DNA of 64,000 nt from Halobacteriovoraceae bacterium (GCA_002711995.1 PASN01000001.1:207018-271017); one strand, 5' to 3'; positions 7,724 to 16,917 are shown, numbered from the stretch's first letter. The notes: generated by a model not told the origin, from the sequence alone. Made by a program: numbers and translations.

Positions 7724-9577
7724 ATGAGTTCACGGGTACTTGCATTTATTTTTCTGCTAAGCATGCCAACAATGGCAGAATGGTATGCCCCGTTTTGTAA
7801 GTCAGATCAAACCAACAACAAAATAGCTAGTTGCAAGTTTTCAGAGAACAACCAAATTGAGGGACTTCTTCCCGAATCTATCCAAGAATGGCACCAAGGC
7901 CCGGTGGAAGGAATCCATCAGATAGTGGAGGTCGCCGAGGGGGCCAGAGAGCTAAGCGACTCCATTACAGAACACCTTGAAGAGTGGGGTGACTTTACCC
8001 GCTGGCTTAGAGGAATGAAGACGAAAAATGGAACCTCCAAAGAGTTTCAAAAGAAGTGGGACAAGCTTGAAACTGAGGGAAGAGCTCTCCTCGAAGTTTT
8101 TTCAGAACTTGCGAAATATGAAAAAAAGCTTCAGACATGCTACGAATTTAAATGCCATCCAAGCACAATCTTAGAGTTGAGCGACAATGTAAATTTTCTT
8201 AAAAAGCTAAAGGTTAGAATGACGGCGGCCTCCCCTTGGTGGATTTCCGAAAACTTTTTAGAACTTGCAGCTCAAGAAAATAGTCAGGACCTTCCCACAG
8301 AAAAGCTTAAGGAAGTTTTTGGAAGCTCTATGGGCTCATTCTTTAAAGAGTCAATGAAGATTCAGTCAAATGCTAGAATGCTGGAGAGAGAAATAAAAGA
8401 AGGCCTGATTGACTCCAAAGATCCAAAGGCAGTTCTAACTGGCCTATTTCTTCCCTACCCTCATGTGATGGATGCGATTATAAGACGAAAGTTAATAAGC
8501 AGTACAGGTCATGATAGGGAAATGATGTGCGAAGCTGCGCGCCTAAAACAGCAATTCGACAAAGTGAAATCGGCCACTTTCAAAACTTTTCAGGTAGGAT
8601 TGCTTACAGCTGGCATGCTAGTTGGCCCTGAGTCGTTCTTGGTATCCAAGGTTGCTTCATCTGCGGCCCCAAGAGGATGGCTCGCAAAGCTAACCTCCAG
8701 ATTAACTTCTAAGCCGAAATCAATTGCCATAGGAAGCGACGTCGCCCTTTCGGGGATATTCATCACTGAATGGGCGCAAATGTCAGAGGAATGTAAAAGA
8801 GAGTTGGCCCTTACAAAGGTAAAGGCCTCAACCCAAAGCGAATGGAAACAGTGCCTTCAAAAGAAAAATACGGCAAAGATAGGAGCGATGCTATCTTCTG
8901 CGGGAACTCTTGGCAGCCTTGCATTGCCGAAGGTTCTTACTTTTGTTGGGAAAACCAATATTGTTCAGAAGAGTCCATTTTTCACTAGAGACATTGATAG
9001 TGGAAGGCTTGTATTCCTAGACCTCTCCAGAAAAAGCGAAATAGCTTCCAAAGAAATTCAGGGCCTGCCTGATAAATATTGGAACTATGTTTCCGAGACA
9101 TACAAATCTAGGTTGAACCTTTCCAAACAAGAGGTGGATGATTTTATCGCCTCAAGCCGTGCCTTTGAACCCAGAACCAACCTCATAGTCTCCACTAAAA
9201 AAGGCACTCAGACAACTGAGCTAAACGGCGGTGTGGCCATTGTTGAGTCGAAGAATGCCTCTGATCTACTACCTTTTGAGAAAGCGACTGGCGTCCGCAT
9301 GCCAAGGGATGGAAAGACGGTGGCAGAGATCGTGAGGCTCACTGCGGATAAAGAGGCAGGCGGAATGCTTTACAAAGAACTCATCACAGAGGTTGCAAAG
9401 TTTTTTAAAAGCAGACCAGATATTGACGCCGCCTATATCTACACCTCTAAAACTCACGTCAGACTTTATAAACGCTTGGGCGTGCCCGCAAAAGATATTA
9501 AAAATCATGATGGCAGGGATGTGATTGTTACAATTGAACCGAATGATCTAATTGAAAAGCTTCTAAAAGATGACTAG
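7724..9577 (+). CDS. Exported protein with GNAT/LuxI-like C-terminal region
   Basis: The product is 617 residues with a signal peptide (about 1-18, cut after TMA). The N-terminal half is helical with several cysteines (for example FCKSDQTNNKIASC). Hydrophobic stretches around 280-305 and 380-400 could be membrane segments. The last 130 residues resemble an acyl/acetyltransferase of the GNAT superfamily, such as FeeM or LuxI-type enzymes: VAEIVRLTADKE, then a helix, then AYIYTSKTHVRLYKRLGV, the typical end of that fold. An exported N-terminus combined with a CoA-type fold is odd, unless the tail faces the cytoplasm. I do not recognise the N-terminal part. Function is not assigned beyond the possible fold. 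Confidence 0.6.
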   Translation: MSSRVLAFIFLLSMPTMAEWYAPFCKSDQTNNKIASCKFSENNQIEGLLPESIQEWHQGPVEGIHQIVEVAEGARELSDSITEHLEEWGDFTRWLRGMKTKNGTSKEFQKKWDKLETEGRALLEVFSELAKYEKKLQTCYEFKCHPSTILELSDNVNFLKKLKVRMTAASPWWISENFLELAAQENSQDLPTEKLKEVFGSSMGSFFKESMKIQSNARMLEREIKEGLIDSKDPKAVLTGLFLPYPHVMDAIIRRKLISSTGHDREMMCEAARLKQQFDKVKSATFKTFQVGLLTAGMLVGPESFLVSKVASSAAPRGWLAKLTSRLTSKPKSIAIGSDVALSGIFITEWAQMSEECKRELALTKVKASTQSEWKQCLQKKNTAKIGAMLSSAGTLGSLALPKVLTFVGKTNIVQKSPFFTRDIDSGRLVFLDLSRKSEIASKEIQGLPDKYWNYVSETYKSRLNLSKQEVDDFIASSRAFEPRTNLIVSTKKGTQTTELNGGVAIVESKNASDLLPFEKATGVRMPRDGKTVAEIVRLTADKEAGGMLYKELITEVAKFFKSRPDIDAAYIYTSKTHVRLYKRLGVPAKDIKNHDGRDVIVTIEPNDLIEKLLKDD

Positions 9578-9578
9578 A

Positions 9579-9845
9579 TTATTTTTCTAGTTTCCTCACT
9601 TCCCCATTGGTCAAATCCCAATTTGAAAGTGATGTTGTGATATGGCCAAATTCTGCTAATGCGTCCACAAATCCTCGCAGCTCCGCCGCGGTGAAGTCAT
9701 CTCCATTGTACTTTTTGAGAACCCCACTCATGTCTATACAGTTGGAGTGAACACCCAGATGAAGTTGTGATATATCAATGCTGAATTTGGCAAGTATTTG
9801 CCTTACAAATTTAACTTTTTCAGCTTTAGACTTCTTGTTTTTCAT
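9579..9845 (-). CDS. Small hypothetical protein (88 residues)
   Basis: A short, soluble, lysine-rich protein begins MKNKKSKAEKVKFVRQIL. It has no signal peptide or membrane helix. The ATG is preceded by AGGAAAACTTT, a usable ribosome site. It ends one base after the convergent exported protein, and its upstream region lies before dps. The predicted helix-rich composition and one cysteine give no family. Amino-acid use looks like a real gene rather than a shadow, and no longer frame overlaps it. Confidence 0.6.
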   Translation of the reverse strand: MKNKKSKAEKVKFVRQILAKFSIDISQLHLGVHSNCIDMSGVLKKYNGDDFTAAELRGFVDALAEFGHITTSLSNWDLTNGEVRKLEK

Positions 9846-9964
9846 AAAGTTTTCCTAACATTAAATTGTAAAAAGCATTTTACATTAAATACACTTCAGG
9901 TTCATGATTTTTTGCTTTGCCACCTTAAGCTGTATTAAGAACTTAATTTTCTTAAGGAGGAAAT

Positions 9965-10462
9965 TTGAAAAACGCAGACACATTGAAGAACAGACCGATT
10001 GGAGAGATTTCGAACGAGAATGCAGGCCAAATTACTGAATTTATGAATGGCCTCCTTGCCAATGAGTATGCGCTGTTTACTAAGACATTAAATTATCACT
10101 GGAATATTACAGGTCCAAGGTTTAACAGCCTGCACAAGTTTCTTGAAGAGGCTTACAATGACCTTCTTGAAACAATGGACGCCACAGCGGAAAGAATTCG
10201 TGTAATTGGCGAAGTACCGATCAGTACGGTTGAGAAATTTAACGCAACTATGAAATTGAATGAGAGAAACGGACACGACATGTCCACTTCCCAGATGCTT
10301 GGGGATCTATTTGAAAGCAACCTTATGATCCAATCAGAGATCAAAGACTTCCTGAAAAAAGAAGATCTTATGAGCGCTGACCCAGGAACAGAGGACTTTC
10401 TAGTTGCAACATTAAGAGATCACGAAAAATTAAGTTGGATGCTGAAATCACACTTAGAATAA
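9965..10462 (+). CDS. dps: Dps-family ferritin-like DNA protection protein
   Basis: This 165-residue protein belongs to the Dps family, dodecameric shells that oxidise and store iron using hydrogen peroxide and protect DNA under stress. The ferroxidase residues have the family spacing: His45 in NYHWNI, His57 in SLHKFLEE, Asp72 and Glu76 in MDATAERI. It starts with TTG at 9965, directly after a very strong site, CTTAAGGAGG. The N-terminal tail is short and only mildly basic, so tight DNA binding is uncertain. A strong hairpin terminator follows, so the gene is probably transcribed alone. Confidence 0.92.
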   Translation: MKNADTLKNRPIGEISNENAGQITEFMNGLLANEYALFTKTLNYHWNITGPRFNSLHKFLEEAYNDLLETMDATAERIRVIGEVPISTVEKFNATMKLNERNGHDMSTSQMLGDLFESNLMIQSEIKDFLKKEDLMSADPGTEDFLVATLRDHEKLSWMLKSHLE

Positions 10463-10480
10463 TCACTTCCACTCCTAGGC

Positions 10481-10525
10481 GGCCTTGCAAGGACTGAATT
10501 GGCCTTGCAAGGCCATTTTTATTTT
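10481..10525 (+). terminator. Rho-independent terminator after dps
   Basis: GGCCTTGCAAGG (10481-10492) pairs perfectly with CCTTGCAAGGCC (10503-10514), giving a 12-bp stem and a 10-base loop, followed by ATTTTTATTTT. The same 12-base word occurs as a direct repeat because each arm is nearly self-complementary. Confidence 0.85.
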
Positions 10526-10539
10526 GGTAATTAAGGTTC

Positions 10540-11412
10540 ATGCTTCTTTGGGCCGTTTTATACACATTTTTTATTACAATTTCCTCTCATGCTGAGGACA
10601 ATCCATATCAATTGGGTCCCCAGTGGTCTAAGGCGCCGGTAAATCAATCCAACATAGAAAAGCTTCCCAAGCAACTTAGATCCAAAGCAAAATTAGTTGC
10701 AAAGTTTCTGGGCGGCACAGCTTTCTACTTAGGCAAGCACGACAACAAACACCTTATGGCCACAAACTACCACGTGCTTCCCTCCCCTCTAAACTGCTAC
10801 AGTCTCAACAAAGCTAGTTTTTCTCTTCTTAAAGTCTCCTTTGCCTGTCAAAAATTTATCATTGGGATTAAAGAAACAGACCTCACAATATTTGAGATAG
10901 AAGTTCCTCCAGAGAAAGAGAAAGTTTTCTCTAAGATCTTCATTACTTCTTCGAAAAATTTTGGTGGAAAGCTCCACTCTTTTGGGCATGGCGGTTGGGC
11001 AAACCCACGAAGATCTCTTCTTCATACAAGTGATGACTTTTGCAAAGCTTTTTCTCAAAGTTATAGGTTTATTAGCGATCCAGACACAGTCAATCCTGTT
11101 GATTATAAAGTATGGAGTGTTCCTATTGGCTGTGATTTCTCCCACGGTGATTCAGGCTCACCAGTTTTCAATGCAAATGGTGACTTTGTGGGAATCTTTT
11201 GGACAGGGAATGCGCCTAAAGAAGAGTATTTAAAAAGCTCATCCTATTTAAAAAAGATTTACATTAATAAACCGGAACAGGTTTGGCATGAGCTCTCTTA
11301 CATGTCACCCGCAGACAAAATCTTGAACGCTTTGAAACAAAGAGCTTACACTTCTCATCCAAATCAAATGGCGCTGGAATCTTTGATCAAGCAGCTCTCT
11401 TCTTCCAATTAA
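10540..11412 (+). CDS. Secreted trypsin-like serine protease
   Basis: This 290-residue exported protein has a signal peptide (about 1-18, ending SHA). It has the chymotrypsin-fold triad in the right order: His78 in ATNYHVL, Asp114 in KETDLTIFE, and Ser205 in HGDSGSPVF. The segment after the serine, GDFVGIFWTGNA, forms the usual substrate-pocket strand. Cysteines at 87, 103, 168 and 198 may form disulfides. The family is close to V8/Glu-endopeptidase-like trypsins acting in the periplasm or outside the cell. The gene follows the dps terminator and its 3' end overlaps the convergent transporter gene by 26 bases. A role in digesting prey or environmental protein is inference. Confidence 0.85.
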   Translation: MLLWAVLYTFFITISSHAEDNPYQLGPQWSKAPVNQSNIEKLPKQLRSKAKLVAKFLGGTAFYLGKHDNKHLMATNYHVLPSPLNCYSLNKASFSLLKVSFACQKFIIGIKETDLTIFEIEVPPEKEKVFSKIFITSSKNFGGKLHSFGHGGWANPRRSLLHTSDDFCKAFSQSYRFISDPDTVNPVDYKVWSVPIGCDFSHGDSGSPVFNANGDFVGIFWTGNAPKEEYLKSSSYLKKIYINKPEQVWHELSYMSPADKILNALKQRAYTSHPNQMALESLIKQLSSSN

Positions 11413-12268
11413 CTAGATTGATTCCAACGAGCACAAAAGCGGCTCCGACTATAAGACTTTCATCTACCTTTTCACCTAAGGCCAGAGCACCAATTGTCAC
11501 TCCAGCAACAGGAACAAAGTTTATAAATGAAGCTGCATTTGAGGCGCCTATTTTTTGTATCCCCTGATAAAACCAGATAAACCCTAGTCCAGTCCCCAAA
11601 GAACCTAAATAAAATAAATGCCACCACTGATTAAGGTCCGCACGCCCCATCAACTCAATACCATCATAATAGAAGGCAAAAGGAGCAAGCATCACAGTCC
11701 CACTAATACAGGCAAGAGTGGTTGCCTCAAGAGCAGAAAGCTTTTTTAAAGCAATTTTACCCAACAGAGTATAGGCCACCCAGCATATAACCGCGCATAA
11801 AAGAAAACCTTCACCTAAAGCGAACTCACTCATATCCATTTGTAGAAGTTTTCCTTTGGTAATAACTGTTAATGCTCCGGCAAGAGCTGAAATAACACCA
11901 AGCGCTTTTTTAATGGACACCCCTTCTCCCATGAAAAAAGATGCAATAAATGCAGTGATTGTTGGGTTAATTGCAATTATAACTGAGGCCTTTCCTGCCT
12001 CTACGGTGCTAAGTCCGCTGAAGAAAAAGTAGTTATAGGCAAAGACACCGCTAAGTCCTAAAAGAGCGACCTTTCCAAGTTGATATTTGTCCAAAGCAGG
12101 GAATCCTTTCGGGCTTCTAAAAAGAACAGCAGAGAGGAAGGCCGATGCTATGGCAAATCGCCAAAATGCAATCGAGAATGGATGAAAGTCTTGACTCAGT
12201 ACACGGCCAGATATAAAAGTGCCGCCCCATAATGACATGGCGACAATTAGCTTGATGTAAATTTTCAT
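11387..12268 (-). CDS. EamA/DMT-family transporter
   Basis: This 293-residue protein is strongly hydrophobic, with about ten membrane helices arranged as two EamA halves. The first half starts MSLWGGTFISGRVLSQDFHP and contains ARFxxA-like FWRFAIASAFL. The second half includes ICWVAYTLLGK and AASFINFVPV, both typical of the drug/metabolite superfamily. The family exports or imports metabolites; the substrate cannot be read from sequence. It lies 37 bases after egtD on the same strand, so it may be transcribed with egtB-egtD. A role in moving ergothioneine or a precursor is therefore possible but only inferred from context. Confidence 0.85.
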   Translation of the reverse strand: MKIYIKLIVAMSLWGGTFISGRVLSQDFHPFSIAFWRFAIASAFLSAVLFRSPKGFPALDKYQLGKVALLGLSGVFAYNYFFFSGLSTVEAGKASVIIAINPTITAFIASFFMGEGVSIKKALGVISALAGALTVITKGKLLQMDMSEFALGEGFLLCAVICWVAYTLLGKIALKKLSALEATTLACISGTVMLAPFAFYYDGIELMGRADLNQWWHLFYLGSLGTGLGFIWFYQGIQKIGASNAASFINFVPVAGVTIGALALGEKVDESLIVGAAFVLVGINLVNWKKRAA

Positions 12269-12305
12269 ATTCGCATTATAGACGAAATATGAAATTTTTC
12301 ACCTA

Positions 12306-13292
12306 TTAATGAAAATGGGCCTCAGAGTTAACCTTCCAAAGGCTGTTAACATAACCATTGGTTGAGTCGAAAAAGTTTTCAACAGTAAAGAAGCCACACG
12401 CTTTGGCCATAGTATTTATCTCAGTCATAGTGAACTTGTATGAATGTTCAAGCAGTATTGGTTCAAAAGCATCAAAATGAAAACTTACTCCATATTCTTC
12501 GATATACACATCCTGCTCTTTAAGGGATAAAAGACTACTCTCCATTGCGCCCTTTCTTGGATTGTAAAAGGCGTGATGATGAAAAGACTCCAGGTCAAAG
12601 TTTCCGCCCAACTCTCTATTTATCCTTTTTAAAAGGTTTAAATTAAATCTCTTTGTGACCCCGTGTGGGTCGTCATAGGCGTTCATAAGCTTGTTGATAT
12701 CTTTCTTAAGGTCAAAACCAATAAGAAGCATGTCTCCAGGCCTTAAAGCCTGCTTAAGATTTGTAAGAAAAGATATTCTTTCTTCGGGACCAAAGTTGCC
12801 AATATTCGATCCAAGAAAAAGAGCTAGCTTAGGATTCGTTGAGTGACTCACAACCTGGTCCAATCCTTTAAAGAAGTCTCCCACTACTGGCCTCACCTCT
12901 AATCTTTCGCTTGCGCCAATATTTTTAAGAAGCTCTCTAATGGCCTTTTCTGAAATATCAATTGGAAAGAATCGTGTTAGCTTCTTTTTCGACACCATCT
13001 CTTCAAGTAGAACCTTGGTTTTGTGTCCGTCACCTGCTCCAAGCTCAACAACATCAACATGTTCAGCTTCAACCCTTTCCACAATCGCTGACTTATTCCT
13101 CTTAAAAACATCCATTTCCAAACGAGTGGGATAGTACTCCTCCATCTGAGTAATTTCTTGAAAAATAAGACTGCCCTCATCATCGTAGAAGTACTTTGAG
13201 CTTATCTCTTTAGGCGAAGAAGTTAGACCTTTATAAACATCCAGTTTAAATGGAACGTCATGCTCTACTTGTGTAATTGTTTCTGTTTCCAA
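12306..13292 (-). CDS. egtD: L-histidine N-alpha-methyltransferase (EgtD)
   Basis: This 328-residue enzyme trimethylates the alpha-amino group of histidine with S-adenosylmethionine, giving hercynine, the first step of ergothioneine synthesis. The SAM site is visible as VELGAGDGHKTKVLLEEM (about 82-99). The N-terminal segment KYFYDDEGSLIFQEITQ and EEYYPTRLEMD is characteristic of EgtD. Downstream there is LFLGSNIGNF, another family hallmark. The gene starts 10 bases after egtB, so they form an operon. Length equals the usual value near 320. No egtA, egtC or egtE is seen next to it. Confidence 0.93.
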   Translation of the reverse strand: METETITQVEHDVPFKLDVYKGLTSSPKEISSKYFYDDEGSLIFQEITQMEEYYPTRLEMDVFKRNKSAIVERVEAEHVDVVELGAGDGHKTKVLLEEMVSKKKLTRFFPIDISEKAIRELLKNIGASERLEVRPVVGDFFKGLDQVVSHSTNPKLALFLGSNIGNFGPEERISFLTNLKQALRPGDMLLIGFDLKKDINKLMNAYDDPHGVTKRFNLNLLKRINRELGGNFDLESFHHHAFYNPRKGAMESSLLSLKEQDVYIEEYGVSFHFDAFEPILLEHSYKFTMTEINTMAKACGFFTVENFFDSTNGYVNSLWKVNSEAHFH

Positions 13293-13301
13293 CCTCGTCT
13301 C

Positions 13302-14501
13302 CTATTGCAAGTTTTTGGCAAGCCTCAGGCCGGAAAACATCCAGCGCTGCCAAGGTTCAAAAAAGTTTCTATATGTTGCTCGCAAGTGTCCTGCGGGAGT
13401 TCCATACGATCCTCCTCGCAATACAAATTGATTGCACATAAATTTTTGATTGTACTCTCCCAGACTTCCCTCATAGGAAACATAGCCTGGATATGCCTGG
13501 TACTGTGTTGAGGTCCACGACCATAAATTGTATTGGCTACTGTGGGGGTCTAGGCCGTGAAAGTCTTTGTTTGAACTTTTAGGCATCTCTTCCTTTAACA
13601 ATAGCTCAAGCTCGAACTCACTTGGCAGTCTAACCCCCCTCCACCTTGCATAAGCATCGGCTTCATAAAGAGAGATATGTTGCACCGGCCAGATTGGGTT
13701 TAATTCAACCTCTCCATGAAGTGTAAATTCCTTCCATCCACTTTCAGATTTATTCCAATACAACGGAGCTCTAATATTGTTTTCTTGAACCCAGTCCCAC
13801 CCGAGACTCAGCCAAAGTTCAGGACGCTCATAGCCACCGTCCTGCATAAACTCCACAAACTGCCCATTTGTAACTAAGATCTTGGACACCTCTGCTCCAA
13901 TCAATGATCTTTTGTGAACAGGCCCCTCATTGTCATAGTGAAAACCTTCCCTCTCAGTTCCAAATTCGTAGACCCCAGGAGCTATCGTAAACCACTCTTC
14001 GTTACCAACTTTATTCTCAGACATTGGACTTCTCTCAAGGTAAGCTGGGCGGTCTATATTGGTGGAGAGAATATGCTTAATATCCATTAAGAGCAGCTCT
14101 TGGTGTTGTTGCTCGTGTTGTATTCCAAGCTCCACTAACTTGAGTATTTCTTTATCTTCAGCCTCATTCAAAAGTTTAACCAAACACTCATCCACATACT
14201 TTCGATAATCCATCACAGTTTTAACTGTTGGCCTGCTTAACTTTCCTCTATCAACTCTCTGCCAATGCTGTCCCACTGTTTTATAATAAGAGTTAAAAAG
14301 ATAGCTAAACTTGGGGTTGAAAACCCGATAACTCGAATCGTATTTCTGAAGAATAAACTTTTCAAAGAACCAAGTCGTATGGGCCAGGTGCCATTTTGGA
14401 GGGCTAACTTCAGGACAAGTTTGTATGACCATGTCCTCAACCTCAAGAGGCTCGCAAATTTCTTCAGTTTTTGATCTGGTTTCAAGATAGGCATGCTTCA
14501 T
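13302..14501 (-). CDS. egtB: Hercynine oxygenase / sulfoxide synthase (EgtB)
   Basis: This 399-residue non-heme iron enzyme joins hercynine to cysteine or gamma-glutamylcysteine with oxygen. The N-terminal DinB-like helical domain supplies the three-histidine iron site: His41 in WHLAHTTWFFE, and His129 and His133 in IQHEQQHQELL. The C-terminal half is an FGE-sulfatase (formylglycine-generating-enzyme-like) domain, with VTNGQFVEFMQDGGYERPEL, RLPSEFELE and FVLRGGSYGTPAGH near the end. It directly precedes egtD. The absence of an EgtC amidohydrolase nearby suggests free cysteine as co-substrate, but other loci could hold egtC. Confidence 0.92.
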   Translation of the reverse strand: MKHAYLETRSKTEEICEPLEVEDMVIQTCPEVSPPKWHLAHTTWFFEKFILQKYDSSYRVFNPKFSYLFNSYYKTVGQHWQRVDRGKLSRPTVKTVMDYRKYVDECLVKLLNEAEDKEILKLVELGIQHEQQHQELLLMDIKHILSTNIDRPAYLERSPMSENKVGNEEWFTIAPGVYEFGTEREGFHYDNEGPVHKRSLIGAEVSKILVTNGQFVEFMQDGGYERPELWLSLGWDWVQENNIRAPLYWNKSESGWKEFTLHGEVELNPIWPVQHISLYEADAYARWRGVRLPSEFELELLLKEEMPKSSNKDFHGLDPHSSQYNLWSWTSTQYQAYPGYVSYEGSLGEYNQKFMCNQFVLRGGSYGTPAGHLRATYRNFFEPWQRWMFSGLRLAKNLQ

Positions 14502-14601
14502 GCAACAATCCTAAGCAGTTTCGATAGGTAAAGGAATAGTCCGCAAAGCTTTGTCTAGGCCTTATAAATGAAGTGGCATCCTAAATGCACAGAATTTGGA
14601 T

Positions 14602-15495
14602 ATGAAAGCTTTTATTCTAATTTTTTTATCTCTTCTTTTTATATCGGCCACGGCCACAAAAAATGGTTTTGAACTTAAAGACCCACTCATCCCTATAGAT
14701 GATATCTTAAGTGGCGGGCCACCAAGAGATGGGATCCCCTCTATTGATGAGCCAGAGTTTATTAGCTCAAGGAAGGCGAAAAAAGTTTTTGGGCCAGAGG
14801 AGAGGGCATTAATTATCGAAGTGGGAGGCACAAAGAAGGCGTATCCAACCTCCATTCTTAATTGGCATGAAGTAGTTAATGATAAGATTTCAGACTTCAA
14901 TATTGTTGTAACCTATTGCCCTTTATGTGGAAGTGGAATCATTTTTCTTTCAGAGTATGGGGGAAAAAACTTGGAGTTTGGAGTATCCGGACTTTTGTAT
15001 CAAAGCGATGTCTTGTTATATGATCGCCTTACTGAAAGTTTGTGGAGTCAACTTGAATTAAAGGCCATCTCCGGAAGGTACAAAGGCACTCCCATGACCC
15101 CCCTTCCATCAAAACATTTAAATCTTCACACCTACCTAGATGAAAACCCCGACGCTCTGGTTCTATCAACCAAAACAGGTTTTGTGCGAGACTACTCAAG
15201 CAGTCCTTATAAAGGTTACGAAAAGGAAAATAGAACCTACTTCCCCGTAAAGGTTACTTCCGACAAGTACCACAAAAAGGAGTGGTCTCTGCTTATTAAT
15301 GAGAAGCTAATCATCCCATTATCCAGTCTAGATGGAAAAAAGGGTACTAAAACATTCAAAGTAGGACAGGAAAGCTTTAAGGTGCGCTGGGATCAGGACA
15401 AGAAGGAGCTTTCCTGCGAGGCCCAGTCCCAAAAGTGTATTAGTGCTTACTTCTTTGCTCTTAAAACTTTCTACCCAGACGCAAAGGTGAATTAA
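14602..15495 (+). CDS. Exported DUF3179 protein
   Basis: This 297-residue protein has a signal peptide (MKAFILIFLSLLFISATA). It fits the DUF3179 family, whose core is seen as KAYPTSILNWHEVVND followed by VVTYCPLCGSGIIF and FGVSGLLYQSDVLLYDR. The paired cysteines of CPLC suggest metal or redox chemistry, but the family has no settled function. I chose ATG at 14602; an in-frame TTG at 14596 would add two residues. The gene stands alone, divergent from egtB, with no clear partner. Confidence 0.85.
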   Translation: MKAFILIFLSLLFISATATKNGFELKDPLIPIDDILSGGPPRDGIPSIDEPEFISSRKAKKVFGPEERALIIEVGGTKKAYPTSILNWHEVVNDKISDFNIVVTYCPLCGSGIIFLSEYGGKNLEFGVSGLLYQSDVLLYDRLTESLWSQLELKAISGRYKGTPMTPLPSKHLNLHTYLDENPDALVLSTKTGFVRDYSSSPYKGYEKENRTYFPVKVTSDKYHKKEWSLLINEKLIIPLSSLDGKKGTKTFKVGQESFKVRWDQDKKELSCEAQSQKCISAYFFALKTFYPDAKVN

Positions 15496-15561
15496 GTTAA
15501 AATTGGCCTAATTTTTGCTCTATTAGAAATGTAGGAAACAAACTACTTCAAGGAGGAAGTT

Positions 15562-16050
15562 ATGCAATCTAAAATTGGAACGGGGATAGTCGCTGGGCTC
15601 ATTGCTGGCGTTATTTTTGGAATTTTAATGACAATAATGAATGCTCCCACGCCAGATGGTGGAGAAACACCAATGATGAACATGGTTGCGATGGTGGTAG
15701 GATCAACGAGCTTAGTCGTTGGCTGGATTTATCATTTATTCAACAGTGCGGTAATAGGGGCCATTTTCGGTGTTTTTTTTAATAAAAGGGTTTCCACCTA
15801 CAAAAATGCTACAGGCTGGGGAGCGGCCTATGGAGTTGCCTGGTGGGTTATCGGAGGTCTAATACTTATGCAGATAATGCTAGGCGGTGAGGCCTTTGGC
15901 CCAATTGCCAATCCAGAAATGAGGTCTGTGGCAATGGGAAGTCTTATAGGCCACTTGGTTTACGGGTTAGTGCTTGGTGCCAGTTACTTGGGCATCAAAG
16001 AGAAACCTGCGAGAAGAGTGGGAAGCACCAGAGGAAGAGCGCCAGCTTAG
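15562..16050 (+). CDS. Four-helix integral membrane protein
   Basis: This 162-residue protein has four hydrophobic segments (about 5-27, 41-63, 66-77 with extension, 88-105 and 122-144) rich in glycine, and a basic C-terminal tail ending RRVGSTRGRAPA. Its ATG follows an excellent ribosome site, AAGGAGGAAG. It resembles small uncharacterised membrane proteins of the DUF1440/DUF6789 type, but I cannot assign a family firmly. A hairpin after the stop may end the transcript. Confidence 0.7.
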   Translation: MQSKIGTGIVAGLIAGVIFGILMTIMNAPTPDGGETPMMNMVAMVVGSTSLVVGWIYHLFNSAVIGAIFGVFFNKRVSTYKNATGWGAAYGVAWWVIGGLILMQIMLGGEAFGPIANPEMRSVAMGSLIGHLVYGLVLGASYLGIKEKPARRVGSTRGRAPA

Positions 16051-16060
16051 AACATATTCA

Positions 16061-16083
16061 GGCGGCGGAAACCTTTCGCCGCC
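16061..16083 (+). terminator. GC-rich hairpin, possible terminator
   Basis: GGCGGCG (16061-16067) and CGCCGCC (16077-16083) form a 7-bp GC stem with a 9-base loop just after the membrane protein gene. It is not followed by a T run, so intrinsic termination may be weak. Confidence 0.5.
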
Positions 16084-16149
16084 ACCATTCCCTTACCTAG
16101 CATAATCGAGCGACTTGCTTATATTGGGCAATATTTATATAAAACAATT

Positions 16150-16917
16150 ATGAAAACATTGATACTCCTTGGACTGCTTTTATTCTCCTCATCTTTGCTA
16201 TCAAGCGACTTTGATCACTCCCACTCCTTATTTTCAAAAGTATTGAATAAGGTTGTGATAGACAAAGGCGCGGAGTCAAAAGTAAATTACACAAAGCTTA
16301 AGACTAATCAGGGAGATTTAAAGACCTACCTCGATGCTTTAAGCGGTGTTTCCAAAGGTGACTACAAATCCTTGACCCAAGATCAAAGATTGGCATTCCT
16401 TATAAACGCCTACAATGCTTTTACACTCAAACTAATTATAGACAATTATCCAGTGGACAGTATTAAGGACATTGGGGGCTTTTTTAGCTCCCCATGGAAA
16501 AAGCGATTTTTTAAGTTACTAGATGAAAAAATGCACCTTGATCAAATAGAACATGAAATCATCAGGAAGGACTTCAATGAACCTAGAATTCACTTTGCCG
16601 TTGTGTGCGCGTCCATTGGGTGTCCTAAACTCCATAATACGGCCTACACAGCTTCAAACTTGGATTCAAAGCTAGAGTTGGCCACAAAGCAGTTCTTGAA
16701 AGATTCCACAAGAAACCGTTACAACAGGTCAAAAAACGAATTTCAAGTTTCCAAAATTTTTGATTGGTATGATGAGAACTTTGGAGATACTTTATCATTA
16801 AAGCGTTTTCTGAATAAGCATATGCAGCTTGGACTTTCAACTGACAAGCTCAAAAAAGCATCCCTCAGCTACTTGGATTACGACTGGTCGCTAAACGACT
16901 ATAAAGGAAAGAAATGA
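16150..16917 (+). CDS. Exported DUF547 protein
   Basis: This 255-residue protein has a signal peptide (about 1-18). The DUF547 core is clear: RLAFLINAYNAFTLKLIIDN, then LLDEKMHLDQIEHEIIR, then RIHFAVVCASIGCPKL. The conserved Cys and His in these motifs hint at a papain- or transglutaminase-like core, which has been suggested for the family but not proven here. Its stop overlaps the start of the next gene in an ATGA arrangement, so both are translated from one message. Confidence 0.87.
   Translation: MKTLILLGLLLFSSSLLSSDFDHSHSLFSKVLNKVVIDKGAESKVNYTKLKTNQGDLKTYLDALSGVSKGDYKSLTQDQRLAFLINAYNAFTLKLIIDNYPVDSIKDIGGFFSSPWKKRFFKLLDEKMHLDQIEHEIIRKDFNEPRIHFAVVCASIGCPKLHNTAYTASNLDSKLELATKQFLKDSTRNRYNRSKNEFQVSKIFDWYDENFGDTLSLKRFLNKHMQLGLSTDKLKKASLSYLDYDWSLNDYKGKK

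Noticed and set aside
7724-9577. LuxI-type quorum-sensing synthase
   Set aside because: Similarity is limited to the last 130 residues, there is no LuxR gene nearby and the protein is exported, so signalling was not claimed.
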